Shown here: one piece after another, positions 37,634 through 47,106 of the stretch
How the letters are laid out: each line of letters begins with the position of its first letter
Numbering within the stretch: the stretch's first letter is position 1
From: Trichomonas vaginalis G3
Taxonomy: Eukaryota; Parabasalia; Trichomonadida; Trichomonadidae
Reading direction: 5' to 3'
DNA: 64,000 nucleotides
Assembly (NCBI RefSeq): GCF_026262505.1
Contig: NC_067203.1
Span: 21,743,411 to 21,807,410 of the forward strand
The notes under the pieces: model-generated
The model's input: the letters and a program-made list of their open reading frames with translations, nothing else
Database searches by the model: none
Told to the model about the DNA's origin: nothing
Program-made: the position numbers and the translations under genes

Positions 37634-37996
37634 CTAATGTCCGCCTAGTCTCTTACGTTTCCTGTTGAGTTCCATAGCATTCTTTAACTGGAGCTCATAC
37701 ATTCTGTTTCTCCTCTGGTAGAAAACATATTCTGGGTCAACTCCTGTGTTCGCGTCATCTGCATAAAGTTGTTTATATCCCACTTCAGGGTTTGTATAAA
37801 ACTCTTTCCATCTCATATTTGCATACCATGGTGGCAAACCTAACGCAGCGTCATTTGACATGGCAGTTTGCATTTGTACATCTGTTGGCACTTGACCATA
37901 GTTTGCCATTGCAGTTTGTATTCTAACTCCATTTGGAATATTCTCTGGGTTTGGTTGTCCAGGTTGCTGTGCATTCGCTAAGTTCTGTGCGTCCAT
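37634..37996 (-). CDS. Small Gln/Asn-rich protein, 120 aa
   Basis: It starts MDAQNLANAQQPGQPNPENI. A short internal repeat stands at residues 21-48 (VRIQTAMANYGQVP / VQMQTAMSNDAALG), followed by Trp/Tyr-rich segments (PPWYANMRWKEFY) and a basic end (LNRKRKRLGGH). Its promoter GATATTTTTATC is the same 12 bases as that of the element A capsid gene. The function is unknown; the basic C-terminus may contact DNA. Confidence 0.5.
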   Translation of the reverse strand: MDAQNLANAQQPGQPNPENIPNGVRIQTAMANYGQVPTDVQMQTAMSNDAALGLPPWYANMRWKEFYTNPEVGYKQLYADDANTGVDPEYVFYQRRNRMYELQLKNAMELNRKRKRLGGH

Positions 37997-38019
37997 TTAA
38001 TATTAGATAAAAATATCTC

Positions 38020-38151
38020 TTACGAGTACATATACTGAACATTTGCAGGCATTGGTTCATCTTCATATTCTCTGTACTTTTCTGCCACGTCAAATAAATA
38101 AATGACACAATGGAAAAAACCTAAAACAAGTAGTCCTATTTCAAACCACAT
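38020..38151 (-). CDS. Single-pass membrane mini-protein, 43 aa
   Basis: The frame MWFEIGLLVLGFFHCVIYLF starts with one transmembrane helix (about residues 4-20), followed by a charged segment (DVAEKYREYEDEPM). It overlaps the end of the methyltransferase gene by 16 bp on the same strand. Small size makes it uncertain, but the clean topology and fit between neighbours favour a real gene. Confidence 0.45.
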   Translation of the reverse strand: MWFEIGLLVLGFFHCVIYLFDVAEKYREYEDEPMPANVQYMYS

Positions 38152-38954
38152 TTACTTACTAATAAAATTTCTTTATTGTGACACTTTCTCCAGTTTATAG
38201 GACCTCTCTCATATTCTATCTTGTCATATATAAACTCATAGTCATGTATGTCCTCTAACCATCTCATAACGGTTTCCAAACCACTTTTATCGGATGTAAA
38301 GTAAAAGCATGGATGGTTATGTATAACGTCTAAAGTTTCTAAAGAGTCTCTCAAAGTCCAGTCTACTTGGTATTGAAAATCCCATGTGTTATAGAACGGC
38401 GGGTCCACTATAAAGAAAACATTTTCCTTGTCTTTATATTTTTCATACAACTCTGTCCAATGACATCTCACAAACTCTATACCCTCAATATATTTTTCTA
38501 TGTCCTCTTTGAAAACATTTGTATAGTTAAGATATAAAACTTTTGACATAAGTGTTTCAATGTCATGAACTCTTATAGAACCACTATATAATAGTCTAGC
38601 AGATATACTATCCCAGTCTATATATTCTGCTTTTTTCAAAACCTCTCTCACAATATTTTTCTTATCTAATGGTATACGTTCCATCTTACCTATAGGTATC
38701 TTTTCTTTTAACTCTTTCAATATATTGTTTGTGTCTGGTATATGTTTGAGACGGTCCATATAGTTGTCGATGTCATTGCATATAATCTTTGAGTCTGGGA
38801 ATATTGTATGACATAAATGGGATATATAGAAACTTCCACCGAACAAATCTACAAATGTTAGACCATTCGGTAGTTTCTTAAGTTCTCTCAATATAATATC
38901 TTTACATCTACTCTTATTTCCAAAGAACGGTAACGGTGGTTTTGTAAAATTCAT
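38136..38954 (-). CDS. Dam-type (D12 class) N6-adenine DNA methyltransferase
   Basis: The protein has 272 residues. Motif X-like PPLPFFGNKSRCKDII is at 6-21, the SAM-binding motif I-like FVDLFGGSFYIS at 34-45, ICNDIDNY at 58-65, and the catalytic motif IV DPPF at 184-187 (VFFIVDPPFYNT). This order is the alpha class, as in E. coli Dam and phage T4 Dam. Trichomonas is known for abundant N6-methyladenine and for Dam-type genes linked to Mavericks, so this is a plausible source enzyme. Its target sequence is unknown. The gene looks whole, and a CATTTTTATTATTA box stands before its start. Confidence 0.85.
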   Translation of the reverse strand: MNFTKPPLPFFGNKSRCKDIILRELKKLPNGLTFVDLFGGSFYISHLCHTIFPDSKIICNDIDNYMDRLKHIPDTNNILKELKEKIPIGKMERIPLDKKNIVREVLKKAEYIDWDSISARLLYSGSIRVHDIETLMSKVLYLNYTNVFKEDIEKYIEGIEFVRCHWTELYEKYKDKENVFFIVDPPFYNTWDFQYQVDWTLRDSLETLDVIHNHPCFYFTSDKSGLETVMRWLEDIHDYEFIYDKIEYERGPINWRKCHNKEILLVSKCGLK

Positions 38955-39140
38955 TTATATATAATAATAAAAATGTTTTTACCCGAAAAGTGATAGAAAA
39001 GTGACAAAGCATGAAAACATATATAATTTGTGAAAAGCGACACATTATATAATGTTTTCGACCCAGAAGAAGGCTTCTTCCCAGAAGCAATGGAGGAAGA
39101 AGAAGAGTCCTCCGAATTCACACCAGAAGACTAACAATTT

Positions 39141-39213
39141 TCCGAATAAAAACTTCATTTATACTAAACATCTTCGGGGCTAGAGGGCGCAACGCGCCTG
39201 GAAGCCCCACTTA
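39141..39213 (-). repeat. Right terminal inverted repeat of element B
   Basis: It is the reverse complement of 15326-15398, ending GGCCCCACT-type (…GCCCCACT then TACC). Two mismatches over about 71 bp point to a young or recently homogenised pair. Confidence 0.85.
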
Positions 39214-39220
39214 CCTGACC

Positions 39221-39535
39221 TAAATATATTATTAAATATGAGAAAATCACTTAACAAAAAAACAATTCTTTCAAAAAGTTTAAAATTTATCTTTCTAATA
39301 CATATTTTTGGAAGGGCATAAGATACGCCAACTTAAATATATTATTAAATATGAGAAAATCACTCAACAAAAAAACAATTCTTTCAAAAAGTTTAAAATT
39401 TATCTTTCTAATACATATTTTTGGAAGGGCGTAAGATACGCCAACTTAAATATATTATTAAATATGAGAAAATCACTCAACAAAAAAACAATTCTTTCAA
39501 AAAGTTTGACATTGATCTTTCTAATACATATCCTA
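39221..39535. repeat. 113-bp tandem repeat at the right flank of element B
   Basis: Units begin at 39221, 39334 and 39447 (TAAATATATTATTAAATATG...), exactly 113 bp apart, with about 2.7 copies. The end of the unit (TTGGAAGGGCGTAAGATACG) also ends the left flank at 15295-15314, so element B sits inside this array. Confidence 0.85.
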
Positions 39536-40813
39536 TGGAAGGAGTTTACATTCACAAAATAAAAACCAGTTCAAAATCTTATTACTCCTTGAATTAAAAT
39601 CATTTAATTTCAAATCCATTCCAAATCCTTAAATCTGTATTAAAATCATTTTGCCAACAACCAACACAATATAAATTACATTTCCATATATCTTCTTGTC
39701 CATTTTAATTTTTTATCTCATTTTATTTAATTTTATTTAAAGCATATAGACATCGAGATCCTTTACACATAGTTATCTAAAATTCAAATACATAATAAAT
39801 TCTTAATTCTAGAGATATCTCAAAATCTCAATTTTTTAATTTAAAATACCTTTCATTTTTACAGTACTATCACAACAAACAAGCCATTTACTAATTAACA
39901 CATATAAGAAAAATATCAAATTACAAAACAACTTTCAATATCATCCGCATCGAATTCTATTTTTTCATAATTATCAACTACATGTTATTATATAATATAT
40001 GTCGGCGCATATTCCACTCTATACAAGCGTCAGACACACTCACACAAAGCTGTGAGATTCATACATCTATCAGTAGGACTTCTCAAATCAAGAACACATA
40101 TGTTTCACTATCGCACATCTGTGTAGGATCTAATTAACCCTTTGGACTGGTACTTCAAAATTTGATAATTTGATAATTTCATGTGATATCATCATTTGCC
40201 TTTAAAACAACTGTGCGTTAAACTAGACATGTTTCTCTATCATAATGCAAAATATCAAAGTATGGGAGACTCCCAAAGTGTCTGAAACTGATCATAAGGG
40301 TGAAAAACCGTTTTCCAGAAGTTGGGAACGTAGGGTATCATATATGGATAATTTTTTGGATTTGAAAATGCCACACATATTTCAATAGGCTATAATGATG
40401 AATTTAGAGAGCTGTGCGGAATTTTAGAAACAAATTCATAAAATTATTAGCAAATAATGGTAATGTTGAGATTTTGATAGCATAAATGGGATTTAATTTA
40501 TAAGGTAATGGCATACAGTTATATCCTGCATCTTCAAATCATCTTTGAAAATTCCAAAAAAATATGAAATTAGAAAAAATTGAAATGCAGTAAAAGCTTT
40601 TTAATATAAAAACTTTAATTGTCTCACTATCATGCTTGTGAGATATGTGGATACCTTCAGAAAATTGTTCAAAAAATGGAAATGAGCTAATGAACTAAAC
40701 AAAATCAGGCATGACGTTATGAGTTTAGTATCGAGTACATACATATTTATCATTTGCTTGGTTTGAAAAACATGAAATATAGAATATTTCATATCACAAG
40801 TCAGAAAAATAAT
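39536..40813. other. AT-rich spacer upstream of membrane protein gene
   Basis: No supported gene. The left part has lost recognisable repeat structure. TCATAT and TCACAA at 40788-40798 fit the host initiator for the gene at 40814. Confidence 0.45.
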
Positions 40814-41944
40814 ATGGCGCAGTGGACTGCAAAAGGCCTTTCTGTGCTAATATTATCGTTTGGTATCTTCCTAGTTTCGTTCAATCTTTCTGGTATTCCT
40901 TTTTCCCAAAAGAAAATATCAATTCCATTTCAGATAAATGAGAGAATGTACCGGCAGACAATCAGTAACATATCATTTTTCAATTATCCTCTGACTATAA
41001 AGGCGATTCCTCCTATAAAGAGTTACTCAAAACTGTCAGTTTGGTGTGGTTTAGCTTCTTTCAAAGATGAAATCAACATTTCTTTTGCGAAAGACTACAA
41101 TATTGGTTACTCGTTTACACAGTGTCCTAACATAACAGTCGAATTAAACCATATTCAAGAGAATACGAGTTTATGGCTGCAAGTTAATGTTTTAGAAACA
41201 TCTATGATCCTTGAAATTGCACAATATATACTATTTTGTACATTACTATTGACATTTATTCTATTTTATATCAAACGAAAAGCAGCTTCTACACAAAGAT
41301 CAACAATTGTTATTATTCTTTCATCTTTATTCATGATGGATCCATTTTCATGCTTTACACAATTAATCAGCTTCCCCGAAGTCATTAATCGATACTTTTC
41401 ATTATTTGGCCTCTTTAGGATGTCATCTGAACTATTTGCTGAATATTCTCCACTAGTAAGACAGAATCAGAAATTTTACAAAATCATGTGTCTAATTCCA
41501 TCATTATTTTTGATAATTATTTTTAATCTTCCTTATGATCTTTATTCAAATCCAATGATTACGTTATTTGGTAATTTGATAGGTTTAATAGTTCCAGGAT
41601 TAGCAGTAAGCTTTTTGTTCATGGCAGGAAACACAACAGGCAAATTTGCCTTAATTATTCAGATTATGTCAGGCTCTCTGGTTGTTTCTGCCGAATATTA
41701 TATTACATTTTATTGTTTTACTGATACATTTTATGATTCATCTTTTTTGATTCGATTATTTGAGTATTCAATGATTTCTTCATACGCTTTCTTCCAAACC
41801 ATTATTAAGTCAGGAGAAATGATCGAAGAAGAGGCCATGAGTCATTTACCTCATAGTAATGTTAGACGCTATGATAAAATCGATGAAATCTTAAATGATT
41901 TAGTTGCTGAAGACGAAGTCGTTAAATTCGAAGAAGAAATGTGA
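40814..41944 (+). CDS. Polytopic membrane protein (possibly Wntless/TMEM181-like)
   Basis: The ATG at 40814 is chosen because two TCA-type initiators lie 15-25 bp upstream. The protein has 376 residues. A first membrane segment (LSVLILSFGIFLVSFNLSG) is followed by a lumenal or extracellular region of about 120 residues with NxT/NxS sites. At least six further membrane helices follow (ILFCTLLLTFILFY, IVIILSSLFMMDPF, IPSLFLIIIFNL, LFGNLIGLIVPGLA, IMSGSLVVSAEYYI, YSMISSYAFFQTI). The acidic tail (LNDLVAEDEVVKFEEEM) is cytosolic. This one-plus-six or seven layout with a lumenal domain is that of the GOST/Wntless group of trafficking receptors, but the match is by topology only. Confidence 0.65.
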   Translation: MAQWTAKGLSVLILSFGIFLVSFNLSGIPFSQKKISIPFQINERMYRQTISNISFFNYPLTIKAIPPIKSYSKLSVWCGLASFKDEINISFAKDYNIGYSFTQCPNITVELNHIQENTSLWLQVNVLETSMILEIAQYILFCTLLLTFILFYIKRKAASTQRSTIVIILSSLFMMDPFSCFTQLISFPEVINRYFSLFGLFRMSSELFAEYSPLVRQNQKFYKIMCLIPSLFLIIIFNLPYDLYSNPMITLFGNLIGLIVPGLAVSFLFMAGNTTGKFALIIQIMSGSLVVSAEYYITFYCFTDTFYDSSFLIRLFEYSMISSYAFFQTIIKSGEMIEEEAMSHLPHSNVRRYDKIDEILNDLVAEDEVVKFEEEM

Positions 41945-42516
41945 TATCTATAATATTTTGTGTTGTATATTTATATAATAAAAGTTATTTGTTTTATAAA
42001 ATTCAAAATTTTTTAAAAAAATTCAAAACCTGAGGAGCAAACGTATAATGAAAATACTTACTTACGAATTTTTCGAAGAAAATTCATAAAGTTTCTTGAT
42101 CAAAGAGCAAATGTCATGTTATTCGATTCAAGATTTTATGTTTTCTCAACTGAGAACGAACGTACAAAGATTTTGGGATTGATAGGTAAGATTGGGGTAT
42201 TAGTAACATTCAAAATTAAAGAGTATTTGCGTTAAATTGTATTTCATCTCAGTAATTTTTAAGAATAGAATATACTAATGATGATCAATAGATGGAGAAA
42301 TAGGAGTATTGAAATAACATCAAATTAAATATCCCCAATATCTTCTTTTGCCTAAATATTCTTTTCGGATTTTGAGAATTATATACGATGGACTTGAATG
42401 AACAGATGAACTTTTTTCTAAATGACTCATATTATTATGCAGACCCATTGTAAAATGATTCTCTACAAGTTATGCAGTCATTTTGAAATTTTTTGACTTA
42501 ATCTCACAAAAATAAA
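41945..42516. other. Intergenic spacer before the Nup210-like gene
   Basis: AT-rich with TAAA polyadenylation elements near 41985 (ATAATAAAAG) for the upstream gene and an initiator TCACAA at 42504-42509 for the next. Nothing else is recognised. Confidence 0.45.
42504..42509 (+). promoter_or_regulatory. Host initiator of the Nup210-like gene
   Basis: TCACAA 8 bp before the ATG at 42517 matches TCA-Py-A/T-A/T, so the promoter of this damaged gene is preserved. Confidence 0.5.
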
Positions 42517-45500
42517 ATGACATCATTTTTTACGCTATCTTTCTTATTTCTTCATGGTTATTCGAAATTACAATTCTCAGACCTCAATCTTGTAATGCCA
42601 TTTAAATTGTTCGGCAATAAACCACCAACTTATAATATAACAGCTTATTCAGGTAATGTAAAATGTGTTTCTTCAAATGAAAAGCTCTTATCCGTCCAAC
42701 CTATTACATCAAATCAATACGAAAGTATTGTTACAATCGCAGTTCAATATTTAGGACCAAATCCAGAAGTTGTTCAACTTCATGCAATTTTGCCTAACAA
42801 AGAAGAGTATACCATTCCTGTTTACATTGATAGAATTGCAACAGCTCGAATTGAAACAAATATAATTTACTTATATGCAAATTATTCAGTTGATGAATAT
42901 TTCCTTAGAGGTTATGATAAATCCGGCAACAAGATTGCCACACTTGACGGATACAATGTTGAATGGAGCTACAATACCTCAGAAATCATGCGTTTGTCTC
43001 CAGATGAAACAGATTATTCAACATTATACAGTAATCTCGACTCTCATATTATCATTCAAGGCCTTTTAGTTGGCAAATCATCCCTTGGTGCCAAGATTGG
43101 TGACAGCGTCATAGCTCCAAATGTTACACTCACAATTCTTGACCCAATTTATCTCGAGCCAAGTTACAAGAAAGTGCTTCCTGGATGCGAGTTTTATGCA
43201 ACATTATGTAAGAGAATCAAGTCTGATGCTGATAGATGTTACAAGATTGATCTTACAAAGACAAAGTACTTTTTCACTTCTGATAATGATAAGATTAGTA
43301 CAGTTACAAATGATGGCAAAGTTCACGCTGTTAATATCGGAGTTACACAAATCCGCGTTTCAGATCAAGAATTTCCACTCAACAGAGGTTCAATGACATT
43401 AGAAGTTGTGGCTCCATATGGAATTTATATTCCATAGCAATCACTATTGCTAGGCGATGTCCCTTCAACAAATGATGCCAAGTTCTTTGATTATGAAGGA
43501 AATGAATTTGAAAAACCAGACCACATTGATTGGCAACTCACAGAAGAATACAAGACTCTTGGTGACCATTGGGTAACTGCTACTGCTTTTGATAAGTCAA
43601 CAAAGTTCCTAGTTCACGTCTATGAGAAACCAAGATTTGTCCCACCTTCAGTTGTTCTTCCACTCCACCACAACGGCTACATTCCAAACCTTGTTTACGG
43701 CAGTGGTGATTTCACATGGACAACATCCGATGCTGACGGAATTACACTTGGGCAAGCCTACAACATTATTTCCCATAAAATAGGAAAGTATCAAGTCATT
43801 GCTCACGACAACAAATTGAATGTTGATACAACCCTCGATGTCAGCATTGAAACAATGGTCGATCCAAGATTCATCTTCCCACGTACAGAGTTCATTCCAA
43901 ACGAGAATGTCAACTACACATTCCAAGTCAGATCTCAGAGCGGAAGACCATTCGATTATATAGACAATTACACAGTTATATCAGATCATCCATGCATTGT
44001 TAATGATTCCGAAAACATCCTTACATCCACAGGCAAAGGCTTTGCAACAATCACATGCCAGATCACAGACTACGAACAGACCACATTAATATGTGTTTAC
44101 GAACCATTATCTGTTACCAAGATTATCACCGTTGATAATGTTGAAGAAGAAACGCCATGCATTGATCGTCAAGATGGTCCATTGCAATGGCCAAATTCTA
44201 AGAAGCCAAAGGCTACAATCACTTGCGGCAATGCCAAAGTCGAGTTAATTGATGACACATTTCTTCGCTTACGAAGCTCATACAATGGCATGTGCAAGCT
44301 CAGTGTTACAAACGAGAAGACAGTAGCTAACCCAATGCCAAGACCAGATTCCTTCGAGTTCCAAGTCAGAGCTATCAAGATTGATTCAATAGCTATCGCA
44401 GTCATTGATCGTGACTCAAAGAATGATCCAGAAAGTGGACTCGCTAAATCAACAGTTGATGCAATTAGTATCGTGACTCAAAGAATGATCCAGAAAGTGG
44501 ACTCGCTAAATCAACAGTTGATGCAATTAGTGAGATCTTTGAATTACAAGGTAAGAATGTCACAATTCCAGCAATTCATCAGCCAGAACTCAAGATCTTT
44601 GCTTACTCAGAAGGTAACCAACTCATTGGTGAATACTCTCATCCAAAGCAACTCATTCAAGTTGGTGACAGAGTCTTCAACAAGACATCTCAGATTCCAT
44701 TACTTGATGAAGTAACTCTTATTACAGTTATCATGCCAAAATCATTACAAGTCGAACCAAAGAATGTAACTGTTATCCCAATTCATAATATCACTTTACA
44801 AGAAAACATCTCTATTTATGACAAGTCAGTAACTGGCGTCAACGTCCCAATCACAGGTGGAACAGGTCGCTATGAAGTTCTCCCTGGATCAGATGCAACA
44901 ATCAATGGAAGCGAACTTATTTTGATGCCATCAAAGGCTAACCTTGAAAGAAAGGTTACGGTTAAGGACCATTTCATTGACGAATATAAGGCAACAATAG
45001 TTGTAAGAACAGAATCACCTTCTAGACTGGTTATTGAAGGCCCAGATGTCTGTGTTGTTGGTACAGTTGTTAGATTCAAACCAAAAGTTCTCAGTGCTTT
45101 CAACAACGAAATCCCAACAACTTTTGAAGATTACACAACATCCACTCCAGGATTAACCCATGACTATGACAATGAATGGATAATTACTGCTACTTCCGAA
45201 GGCAGAATCGACATTGTTATGTCAGCATTAGGACTAACTGGCTCCAAACAATTAGTCATCCTCAACAAGATCATGATTGAACTAGAGAATGTTACAATGT
45301 TCCCAGGCGAAACATTAATCCCACGTATCATCGGTGCTGGTAGCAATGACAAAGTCATCTTCAGTACAACAGATAAAGACGTCGCCAACATGGACGATAA
45401 CATTCTCAGAGCAGTCCGTGCAGGAAGGTGTGTTATAACAGCCCGCATCGAAGGCAAACCAATTCTTGGTGAAGCCAATTTAACAATTCACGTTCTTCTT

Positions 45501-46295
45501 ATCAAAGATTTCAGAATTATCCAGTTCCCAGAACACCCATACATTAACTCCATCATCCATTTGACTCCAATTTTCGAAACAGACATTGGACTAGTTCCTC
45601 CAAGAACAAGTAATTGGATTATTGAAGGAAACAACCAGTGGGAGAAGCTCTACGACAACACCGTTATCATCAGAGCTGATCATAAAGGACCAATAACGGT
45701 TAATGTTACAAGTCACCTTGAATCAATTGAAAAGGACATCGAAGTTGATGACAAACTTGAACTTGAGACACCAAGAGAAATATCAATCCCAGTTAACCAT
45801 CCATACACAATCAAGGTCAAGAACAATCTCACAGTCAGCCACTCAGTCCTTTGCAACGAAAAAGGATTGATAGTTTATGAAAATGGAACAATCATTGGCT
45901 CAAGACCAGGAAGATACGTCATTAAGACAGAATTCAAGCAGCAGTGGCAAGTTACACAAGTCATTATTTCTAAACCAGAAGAACTCTATTTGCAGACTGA
46001 TGCAACATCAATCCTTCCAATTCCATTAGACATCAATGGACAGCAGTACACTGAGTTCTCATATGACAACCTTAAGTATAATGAATCTTACGAGGCCAAT
46101 CTTAACAACGGAAGATACACATTCGATAAAGTCGAAGAGCCAACATATGTCCAGTTCACATTTGCTGACGGAAAGAACTATGCTATTAAGAACACAACAT
46201 TGATTTCCCACTCCATGGTTTATCCAGAAGCTCCATTTGTTATGAAGGGTGCATCTATTCAGTTCACATGTGCAGCTAAACGCCCACACATTTAG
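42517..46295 (+). pseudogene. Nup210/gp210-like nuclear pore membrane protein, broken host gene
   Basis: The N-terminus has a signal-like start (MTSFFTLSFLFLHGY) and then LNLVMPFKLFGNKPPTYNIT, matching gp210 (LNVPRVLLPF...). The pattern VEWSYNTSEIMRLSPDE...IIIQGLLVGKSSLGAKI matches the gp210 first repeats, and later BIG2-type Ig repeats recur. Animal gp210 is about 1,890 residues with one C-terminal membrane helix; here about 1,250 codons exist and no membrane helix follows. The frame is interrupted by an in-frame TAG at 43435. It shifts at a perfect 62-bp tandem duplication (44408-44469 / 44470-44531, length not divisible by three) and ends at TAG 46293. Either a recent pseudogene or partly a sequencing error; a second intact copy elsewhere is expected. 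Confidence 0.75.
44408..44531 (+). repeat. Perfect 62-bp tandem duplication in the Nup210-like gene
   Basis: Two adjacent identical 62-bp copies (starting ATCGTGACTCAAAGAATGAT) at 44408 and 44470. The duplication moves the coding frame from one phase to the phase in which the rest of the gene is open. No divergence between copies indicates a very recent event or an assembly artefact. Confidence 0.95.
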
Positions 46296-46529
46296 CTGAA
46301 AATCATGTATATCATAATACTAAGATATTTCGGATAGAAAATCAAATTCAATCTATATCATACCGAAATGCATCACTAGCAAAAGTGACATTTGGCGCCA
46401 ATTTTAAATTAGTGGATTTTGTGTTTATTATTTAAAAAATATAATTGATAAAATATAATTAACATTAATAGAATAATATGGATAAGATTTGATAAAAAAC
46501 AATCATAAATTTTTTTTGGGCGCCATATA

Positions 46530-46588
46530 GAGAACTATAGTCTGCGAGGTACTGATTCTATCTATGTACCTCGCAGACCATAGTTCTC
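46530..46588. repeat. 23-bp-arm hairpin downstream of the Nup210-like gene
   Basis: Arms 46530-46552 (GAGAACTATAGTCTGCGAGG…) and 46566-46588 pair with one mismatch around a 13-nt loop. No coding frame is involved. A small hairpin element or the end of a decayed DNA transposon is possible. Confidence 0.8.
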
Positions 46589-46764
46589 AGCCAAAATGCC
46601 TCTAAAATTTGTATACCTATAAACTCAAACTTCAATATATTCAATTTTATTTTTATAATTAATTTAAATATATCCATATAATTCTAATGTTTTCTTTTAA
46701 TTTAAAAAATAATAATAATAAATAAAAATAAAAATAAAAATAAACTTTAAAAAAAAAAAAAAAA

Positions 46765-46877
46765 GGTAGTGGGGCCTCCAGGCACTTCGTGCCCTCTAGC
46801 CCTGAAGATGTTTAGTATAATGAAGTTTTTTTTTTTTCTTGGGATGGCCTTCCAGGCACTTCGTGCCCTCTAGCCCA
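46765..46877 (+). repeat. Left terminus of element C with two hairpin copies
   Basis: GGTAGTGGGGCC then the hairpin core CCAGGCACTTCGTGCCCTCT is at 46775-46800 and is repeated at 46849-46877. Compared with element B the stem bases differ (GGCGC/GCGCC versus GGCAC/GTGCC) but pairing is kept. The element ends in an A-run preceded by an (AAAAAT)n simple repeat in the host flank. Confidence 0.75.
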
Positions 46878-47106
46878 TAAAAAGTTTAGTATAACTTTGT
46901 CCGGACAAGTAAGGGTCTATCGTCGCTACAGGAAAAGTTACAGGCGTTCCAAGGAAGTATACTTTGAGAAGCCTTTTCTCCCTTATAGAATGAGATAAGA
47001 CGGTTATTTTACAAAACTGACAACACTTTGACCGAGTAGTTTTTTGTGCTGAACAAAAAGTGTCATATAAACATCTGTCAAAAACCGCTTTTTAACTTCA
47101 CTTAAA

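Larger units (their letters stand above)
15318..39220. mobile_element. Maverick/Polinton element B, both ends present
   Basis: A 23.9-kb element bounded by inverted terminal repeats (15326-15398 and 39141-39213) and by the 6-bp TAAATA at 15312-15317 and 39221-39226, the duplication size expected for Polintons. It carries the diagnostic set: protein-primed family B polymerase, retroviral-type integrase, A32-like ATPase and capsid proteins. It also has an SF3 helicase, KilA-N, HNH, a Dam-type methyltransferase and a phage-like tail fibre. Near identity to element C over the left 11 kb and well matched ends suggest a young insertion. Several core genes are broken, with roughly ten breaks in all, so it is a fossil that still looks structurally complete. 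Confidence 0.9.

Noticed and set aside
15703-39000. Adenovirus-type cysteine protease expected in Polintons
   Set aside because: I could not find its His/Cys motifs in any frame of B or C; not reported as present.
43435-43437. Programmed stop read-through in the Nup210-like gene
   Set aside because: The gene also has a frameshifting duplication and lacks its C-terminus, so plain decay is simpler.
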